Shown here one piece after another: positions 1 through 4,862 of a stretch of 6,698 nucleotides of DNA. The notes below the pieces were generated by a model. That model worked only from the letters and a program-made list of their open reading frames with translations. It was not told the origin of the DNA and made no database searches. The position numbers and the translations under genes are program-made. Position 1 is the first letter of the stretch. Every line of letters begins with the position of its first letter. Origin of the DNA: Paracoccaceae bacterium (GTDB lineage Bacteria > Pseudomonadota > Alphaproteobacteria > Rhodobacterales > Rhodobacteraceae); the NCBI GenBank assembly GCA_024742655.1, contig JANSYB010000123.1, positions 1 to 6,698 of the forward strand. The letters are read 5' to 3'.

Positions 1-1109
1 ACCGGCACCGGAAAGGTGGTGCCGTCGAAATAGCTGGCCACGTTGAAGCCGTAGGCCTGCATTGTGCGGAACATGTTGTCGCAATGCCAATAGGCGTTGA
101 CGGCCGAGAAATCATCGCTGCGCACATTGTAATTGAACGCCCCCGCCGGGCCCGGAACGGTGGGCGGGGCAATCACCGGGTTCGATGTCTCGGCCACCTC
201 GACGAATTCGCCGGACAGTTCCTGTGGCGCGCCCGGTGTCAGCCCCGGCAGGGCCACCGAACTGCGCAGCGGGTTCAGGACCGCGTTGCTGGAGGCGCCG
301 GTCGCCGTCGTGGCCCCCTGCGTCTGCGGATCCCGCACGAAGACCATGCCCGTGGCACAGGCCACCAGCGCCCGCAGATAGAGCACGTCCCCACTGGCCG
401 GTTCGACCAGCATCCGCCAGTTGATCGGTTGTTCCTCCTTGCTGCGGGCCGCCTCGAACAGAACCTCGTCGCAGACGTAATGCTGCCCCTTGGCCAGCCC
501 GGCGATGGTGGTGTCCTTGAGTGACGGCACATGCACGTCGCCGGGGGTGAAGCAGCCACCCGCCTCATGGTCATGCGCCTCCTCGCGCTGATCGGGCTCA
601 TAGCGGTAAACGACCTGCCGTTCGATCACACCGCCATCCAGCCCCGGCAGATCGAAGCCCAGCATTTTCTTCAGCTGCGCCTTGGTTACCTTGCGCGTGC
701 CCGGCTCGGCGATCTGGTCGGGGTTGATGACCTCGATATTTCCATGCACCGAGGATTGCAGCGAGGCCACGTTCATCGACGCGCCGTCGATCTGCACGCC
801 CATCTGCGCCTTGAACACGTCGACGCCCATGATCTTCTGATTGTAGACGACGACCTTGGTGCCCGCCACGTCGCGCTCGGCCTCGAAGGCCACGACCGGC
901 CCGGCCGTGCCCGGCGCCTCCTCGCCGGTCAGCAAATCGTTTTCCAGCTGCACGCCGCTGAGATTCATGTCGGGCATGCGCTCTCGCAGGAACTGGTTGG
1001 CGACCTGCTGGGCGGTGCCTCCGGGAATGGCAGAGGCGCTTTCCTGCGGCGTGGAATAGCCGAAGAAAACAACCTCCCCGTATTCGTTTCGGATGACGTT
1101 CTGGGCCAT
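1..1109 (-). CDS. FTP/PepSY-type metallopeptidase-like protein, N-terminal part (runs off left edge)
   Basis: An uninterrupted minus-strand frame runs from ATG at 1109-1107 to the window edge (369 complete codons, no stop). The start is supported by an AGGAGG six bases upstream. Seen: no signal peptide (it begins MAQNVIRNEYGEVVFFGY). Residues ~75-115 contain NQKIMGVDVFKAQMGVQID, the style of the FTP propeptide of thermolysin/fungalysin peptidases. Residues ~160-250 include VIERQVVYRY and NWRMLVEPASGDVLYLRAL, which look PepSY-like. Residues 337-369 (VNAYWHCDNMFRTMQAYGF, then YFDGTTFPVPV) resemble the entry to an M36/M4 catalytic domain. A zinc-binding HExxH would lie beyond the left edge, so peptidase activity cannot be shown here. 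A Gly/Ala/Pro-rich stretch at ~265-330 is probably a linker. The lack of a secretion signal is odd for this family, and together with the divergent orientation it suggests a cytoplasmic partner of the rightward operon. The family call is moderate and the coding call strong. Confidence 0.72.
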   Translation of the reverse strand, partial: MAQNVIRNEYGEVVFFGYSTPQESASAIPGGTAQQVANQFLRERMPDMNLSGVQLENDLLTGEEAPGTAGPVVAFEAERDVAGTKVVVYNQKIMGVDVFKAQMGVQIDGASMNVASLQSSVHGNIEVINPDQIAEPGTRKVTKAQLKKMLGFDLPGLDGGVIERQVVYRYEPDQREEAHDHEAGGCFTPGDVHVPSLKDTTIAGLAKGQHYVCDEVLFEAARSKEEQPINWRMLVEPASGDVLYLRALVACATGMVFVRDPQTQGATTATGASSNAVLNPLRSSVALPGLTPGAPQELSGEFVEVAETSNPVIAPPTVPGPAGAFNYNVRSDDFSAVNAYWHCDNMFRTMQAYGFNVASYFDGTTFPVP

Positions 1110-1115
1110 AATGAG

Positions 1116-1121
1116 CCTCCT
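1116..1121 (-). promoter_or_regulatory. Shine-Dalgarno site of the leftward gene
   Basis: The minus strand reads AGGAGG, six bases (CTCATT) before the ATG at 1109. This is a near-perfect ribosome binding site and fixes the start of the leftward FTP-type gene. Confidence 0.85.
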
Positions 1122-1238
1122 GTGATCTGGCAAAAGGTTTTGTGCCGCCAAAACCACCCGGCGGCGTACTGGCAGGAAAACGCGGACAGGCCGCAAAAGA
1201 TCGCGCGTGAAAGTGCCACAAGCATAGCACGATTCGAT

Positions 1239-1270
1239 CCCTTTTAGGGGACAGGATTTCCTGACTGTCC
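1239..1270. repeat. Nested short inverted repeats (candidate operator)
   Basis: Three overlapping inverted repeats are visible: CCCT-TTT-AGGG (1239-1249), CAGG-ATTT-CCTG (1252-1263) and GGACAG-N10-CTGTCC (1249-1270). They lie in the centre of the divergent region. They could form alternative hairpins or serve as binding sites for a dimeric regulator. The arms are only 4-6 bases, so chance is a real alternative. Confidence 0.35.
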
Positions 1271-1294
1271 AGCACGGCGGAAACCTGCTTGACT

Positions 1295-1307
1295 TGACGT
1301 ATCGTCA
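1295..1307. promoter_or_regulatory. 13-base palindrome TGACG-TAT-CGTCA
   Basis: A perfect inverted repeat with 5-base arms around a 3-base centre overlaps the second of two tandem TTGAC motifs. It lies about 105 bases upstream of the subtilase start. Its size and position suit a dimeric transcription-factor operator. No regulator gene is visible in the window to pair with it. Confidence 0.4.
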
Positions 1308-1398
1308 CCTTTCCCAAGGGGCGCGCCCGCCCGGGCCTTTGTGTTTTGCCCGGACGACTGTAAGGTTCACTCAATTACCAGTTGTCATTTTCACATAC

Positions 1399-1404
1399 GG
1401 GAGG
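1399..1404 (+). promoter_or_regulatory. Shine-Dalgarno site deciding the subtilase start
   Basis: GGGAGG ends seven bases before ATG 1412. It selects that ATG over the in-frame TTG at 1382, which would add ten residues and put this site inside the coding region. Confidence 0.8.
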
Positions 1405-1411
1405 ATCATTC

Positions 1412-3043
1412 ATGCTCCGCGATATTTACGCACAATTGGATCAGGGCGTCCCGATCCCGGACGAGGACGCGCTTGTCATAGAGTTGGTGTTTGCCACCCC
1501 CATCGACGCCGAGACGCTGACAGCGCGTCTGGCCACCGCCCTGCCCGGGGCGCCGGCGACCGTGACGCCTGTTTTCGAAGACGGGCCGGACCAGTATCAT
1601 TTCGTCCGTTTCGACGGGGTGACGGGACAGGGACAGGAGGCACTGGCCTTCGATCTGGCGCGCGCGTTGCGCCCGCAGGTCGAGGCAGATGAGGCCAACC
1701 CGGTCCTGTCGGACAGCCTTTACGGCGTGGCCGCCGTTGGGGCCACCGATACCGAAAGCCTTGCGGGTGGGTGTTCGACCCCGCGCGATGACGGCTGGCC
1801 CTGGGGCTGGGTGCATCCGCGTATCGGCACCCGTGCCGTCTGGGACACGCACACACGCGGCGCAGGCAGCACGGTGGCCGTGATCGACACCGGGCATTCC
1901 ACGCACCAGGAACTGACCGGCGCGATCCGGCAGCAGGGACAGCGCAATTTCGTCGAGGCCGGCACCGACGCGCATGACCGGTTCTCGCGCGGGATCCTGA
2001 AACATCCCGGCCACGGCACGCTGGTCTGTTCGGTCATCGCCTCTCGCGGGACGGTGAACGAACATGGCGATGTCACCTCGGGCGGGGGCATCACCGGCGC
2101 CGCCCCCGAGGCCACGATCCTGCCCATCCGGGCGATCAAATCGGTCATCAACTTCCGCCAGACGACCATCGCCCCGGCCATCGCGCATGCCATCAACGAA
2201 GGCGCCGACGTGATCGCCATGGCCCTTGGCGGGCCGACCCGCGTGGCCTCGACCGAGCGGGCGCTGCGCCTCGCGGTGGCGCGTGGGCTGGTCGTGGTCT
2301 GTGCCGCCGGCAATTGCTGGCCCCGGGTGGTCTTTCCCGCGGCCTATGCCGCCCAAGGGCTGTGCACCGCCGTGGCGGCGCTGAACCCCGACCTGACGCC
2401 GTGGGACAAGACAGGCTCGGGCCCCGAAGTGACGATCGCGAATTTCGGTGTGCATGTCTGGGGCGCGGCCAAGAACAAGGCCAGCGACCCCGATCACGGC
2501 ATTCGCCCCGCGCAGGGCACGACGCTGGCCACCTCGCTGACCGCGGGGGCCGCGGCCTTGTGGGTGGCGCATCACGGCGGGCGCGCGGCCTTGCGGCAAA
2601 AGGCCGACGCCGCGGGCACCACCGTGCAGGCGATGTTCGTGCATTGCCTGACTCACGGGATCACCAAGCCGCCCGTCTGGGGCGGGTCGGCCGCGCTTGG
2701 TGCGGGGCTGATCGATGCCGAACGGCTTCTGGCCTGTCCGCTGCCGACGGGGGCCGAGGCCCCTGCCCCCGCCGCGCCTGAGGCGACCGGCACAGCGCCC
2801 ACGCTGGCGCTGTTGCAATCGCACCTTGCCGGGCACGATCCCGAGGCTGCCGGTGAGATCGACGCGGAGATGGCCGATTTCGCCGGCGAATTGATCTGGC
2901 TCAGCCATCGCGCACAGGCGCGCGACCGCGCCGCCCGGACCAGTGCCGCCGAAAGCGTCAGCGGCGTGGATCCCGCCAGTGCCACGCTGGATCAGGTTCT
3001 GGCCGCCAAGCCCGCCCTGCGCGCGGCCCTGCGCAGGCCCTGA
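1412..3043 (+). CDS. Subtilase-fold (S8) protein with Thr at the catalytic Ser position
   Basis: The 543-residue product has no signal peptide or membrane segment. Residues ~20-100 form an alpha/beta, prodomain-like region. The S8 domain covers ~125-445: a WGWVHPRIGTRAVWD lead-in, Asp159 in VIDTGHS, His201 in GHGTLVCSV, oxyanion Asn301 in CAAGN, and a closing GAGLIDAERLL. D-H-N spacing fits subtilisin. The nucleophile motif GTSxA(T/S)P reads GTTLATSLTAGAAAL, so the Ser is Thr371 (ACG, 2522-2524) and the Pro is Ser. The usual APG before the substrate pocket is NFG (344-346). Activity is therefore doubtful: this may be a pseudoprotease or a Thr-nucleophile variant. An Ala/Pro linker (~455-470) leads to a helical C-terminal tail (~472-543), which could be a docking region. 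It is first in the operon, and the next gene starts 4 bases after the stop. The fold call is near certain and the catalytic state open. Confidence 0.93.
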   Translation: MLRDIYAQLDQGVPIPDEDALVIELVFATPIDAETLTARLATALPGAPATVTPVFEDGPDQYHFVRFDGVTGQGQEALAFDLARALRPQVEADEANPVLSDSLYGVAAVGATDTESLAGGCSTPRDDGWPWGWVHPRIGTRAVWDTHTRGAGSTVAVIDTGHSTHQELTGAIRQQGQRNFVEAGTDAHDRFSRGILKHPGHGTLVCSVIASRGTVNEHGDVTSGGGITGAAPEATILPIRAIKSVINFRQTTIAPAIAHAINEGADVIAMALGGPTRVASTERALRLAVARGLVVVCAAGNCWPRVVFPAAYAAQGLCTAVAALNPDLTPWDKTGSGPEVTIANFGVHVWGAAKNKASDPDHGIRPAQGTTLATSLTAGAAALWVAHHGGRAALRQKADAAGTTVQAMFVHCLTHGITKPPVWGGSAALGAGLIDAERLLACPLPTGAEAPAPAAPEATGTAPTLALLQSHLAGHDPEAAGEIDAEMADFAGELIWLSHRAQARDRAARTSAAESVSGVDPASATLDQVLAAKPALRAALRRP

Positions 3044-3047
3044 GCGG

Positions 3048-4862
3048 ATGCCCGCGCCGCTCCCGCCCGCCACGCTGGCCCCGCTCTTGCGGGACGACCG
3101 GGCGTTGCTGGACGCGGTGATGGCGGATATCTACGCCGACCGGGCGTGGAAGATGACCCTGGATATCCTGTCGATGATCGCACAGGACAACCAGATCACC
3201 CTCGCCGAGATGCTGTCGCAGACGCTGGATCGTGACGGGCTGACCGGGCCGTTCACCTCCGTGTTGCGCAACCGCAAACCCGGCCTTTTGCCGATGAAGC
3301 TGGACCTGCCGCCGGTCGATGCCGACGCGTTGATCGAAACGACCGTCGACCCCGCGAAAATGAGCACGTTCATGCAGACCGGCGATGCGCGCCGCTGCCT
3401 GATCGCCATCCGGTTCAAACGCGGCCAGCGCGCCGTCGAGAAAGGCAGTGGGGTTCTGGTGGGCCGGCGCCTTGTGCTGACGGCGGCCCATGTGATCGCC
3501 GATGCGCTGACGGACAGCGCCGGCCTGCCGCGACCACGCATCCTGGTCACCGACATCAACGGCGAGGATTACGCCGCGTGGCCGGTTTTCGTCTCTCCGG
3601 TGCACGAGCGCGAATTGCAGGGCCATGACGCGCCCGCCTCGGCCTATAACAGCCATACCGATGTGGCCCTGTTGCGCCTGTTCAAGCCGATCGGACGCGC
3701 CCACAAGTTCGGGCATTTCGACATCAACGGCGCGCGGCCCGACGCGCCGGGCACCCGGCAGTTGTGGCTGCTGCATTTTCCGGCAGGACAAGACAACGGC
3801 TTTCCCATCGCCGTCTACGAACGCAAGACCGACAGGGACATGTATCTGCGGCACAATGCGCATACCGCCGGTGGCAGTTCGGGCGGCGCGGGGTTTTCAA
3901 AAGAACTCGGCTTTCTGGGGCATCACCAGGCCGGCAAGGTCGGCGGCAATGGCGGGCGGCTGGTGCCCTATGAACGCTATGCCGAAAACGCCGACTTCAA
4001 GACCCAGATCAACGGCGACACGCCGCCCGATTACCTGTGGTCCATCGATGAAAGCCCGGACGGCCATTTCATCATTGGCCGCAACACCTATTTCGACGCG
4101 TTGTCGGCGATGATCGAGGGCAAGGCCCCGAACCTGCGCGGCATCTGGGTCAAGCGGATCGACGCGCAATTGCCCCCCACCGGTCTGGCCTTCGGGCATG
4201 ACATGCTCAGCGCCTACCTCAAGGCCTATGACGCGCGCGACGTCACGCACCGCCTTTCGACCGACCTTGTCAGCGATGACCTGCTGGCCGAGGTCAACGC
4301 CCAGATCCTCGGGCCCGAGACCCCGCTGCTGGCGTCGTCGGGCGTGCGCCCGGATGAAACCAGCCTTGCGGCCTCGGCGCGGGACCGGGCGATCACGCTG
4401 GCCGACCGGCTTGAGGGGTTCGCAGCCGCATCAGGGCAGACCCACTGGCTTTATTTCGACAACCCGCCCAACGGGTTATCGCGCACGGCGCAGGTCCAGA
4501 TGGAGCACCTGGTCTCGGAGATCCTGACCCGGCCCAGCCTGCGGCTGATCCTGTCGGGGTTCGAGACATTCACCCTGCGCAACCGGCTTTACTCCACGAT
4601 CCGCGAGGCCGGCGACCAGGGTCAGCCGGGCCTGCTGGTCGAGCATATCGGCGAATTCACCCGCGAGGACGTGTATCAGACCGTGGCGGCGATGGCCGAC
4701 AGTCTCGGCCTCGACTGGAAACCGGCGGTGGTCGATCACGTGGTGCGCAACGTTCTGCAAGGTATCAGCGACACGGCCGGGGTCTTTTCGGGTCAGGCCG
4801 CGAGCATGGTGGCCAAGGCGCTGCGCCGGCAGATCCGCACACAGGGGATCGCGACGCCATGA
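3048..4862 (+). CDS. Trypsin-like serine peptidase fused to a degenerate STAND (iSTAND-like) module
   Basis: The 604-residue product has no signal peptide. Residues ~5-60 are a small helical region that could be an effector-associated-type adapter. Residues ~120-305 are a trypsin-like domain with a complete triad: His148 in LTAAHVI, Asp205 in TDVALLRL, and Ser278 in GGSSGGAGF followed by LGFLGHHQAG. Residues ~340-604 resemble a STAND NTPase: IIGRNTYFDAL (compare FVGREAEL in the next gene), strand GIWVKRI (365-371), a Walker-B-like strand THWLYFDNPP with Asp471, and RLILSGFE. Between GIWVKRI and the following helix there is no GxxGxGK(S/T), so ATP binding by a P-loop is not expected. This matches inactive STAND modules known beside trypsin-like peptidases. 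The probable job is a cytoplasmic protease effector held or activated through its iSTAND part by the downstream STAND protein. The ATG at 3048 has only a weak AGG (3035-3037), so translation is probably coupled to the upstream gene. Its stop overlaps the next start. Confidence 0.9.
   Translation: MPAPLPPATLAPLLRDDRALLDAVMADIYADRAWKMTLDILSMIAQDNQITLAEMLSQTLDRDGLTGPFTSVLRNRKPGLLPMKLDLPPVDADALIETTVDPAKMSTFMQTGDARRCLIAIRFKRGQRAVEKGSGVLVGRRLVLTAAHVIADALTDSAGLPRPRILVTDINGEDYAAWPVFVSPVHERELQGHDAPASAYNSHTDVALLRLFKPIGRAHKFGHFDINGARPDAPGTRQLWLLHFPAGQDNGFPIAVYERKTDRDMYLRHNAHTAGGSSGGAGFSKELGFLGHHQAGKVGGNGGRLVPYERYAENADFKTQINGDTPPDYLWSIDESPDGHFIIGRNTYFDALSAMIEGKAPNLRGIWVKRIDAQLPPTGLAFGHDMLSAYLKAYDARDVTHRLSTDLVSDDLLAEVNAQILGPETPLLASSGVRPDETSLAASARDRAITLADRLEGFAAASGQTHWLYFDNPPNGLSRTAQVQMEHLVSEILTRPSLRLILSGFETFTLRNRLYSTIREAGDQGQPGLLVEHIGEFTREDVYQTVAAMADSLGLDWKPAVVDHVVRNVLQGISDTAGVFSGQAASMVAKALRRQIRTQGIATP

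Larger units (their letters stand above)
1110..1411. promoter_or_regulatory. Divergent intergenic/promoter region
   Basis: These 302 bases separate the leftward FTP-type gene from the rightward protease/STAND operon, so both promoters should lie here. I see no credible gene inside: frames crossing it lack a ribosome binding site and are continuations of antisense shadows. TTGAC occurs twice in tandem at 1289-1298, but no good -10 element lies 16-18 bases downstream. TTGCCC at 1346-1351 also lacks a convincing partner. On the minus strand a TATGCT (reverse complement of 1222-1227) could be a -10 for the leftward gene, but its -35 is poor. Promoter positions therefore stay unassigned. A cluster of short inverted repeats lies between 1239 and 1307. 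Confidence 0.6.

Noticed and set aside
531..1247. Open frame (238 codons) on the plus strand
   Set aside because: It overlaps the leftward FTP-type gene, which has a perfect ribosome binding site and family-like protein sequence. The plus-strand translation shows no domain.
1294..1322. Sigma-70 promoter from TTGACG at 1294-1299
   Set aside because: The sequence 16-18 bases downstream (around AAGGGGC) does not resemble a -10 element.
1329..1336. GCCCGGGC palindrome as an operator or terminator
   Set aside because: It is short and made only of G and C in GC-rich DNA, with no following T-run as a terminator would need.
1382..1411. Upstream TTG start for the subtilase
   Set aside because: No ribosome binding site precedes it, and the GGGAGG at 1399-1404 is ideally placed for ATG 1412.
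2943..3047. Upstream in-frame extension of the trypsin-iSTAND gene
   Set aside because: It would overlap the subtilase C-terminus by about 100 bases. The ATG at 3048 just after the stop gives ordinary operon spacing.
1406..3073. Long open frame (555 codons) on the minus strand
   Set aside because: It lies exactly antisense to the subtilase gene, has low-complexity Gly/Arg composition and no ribosome binding site.
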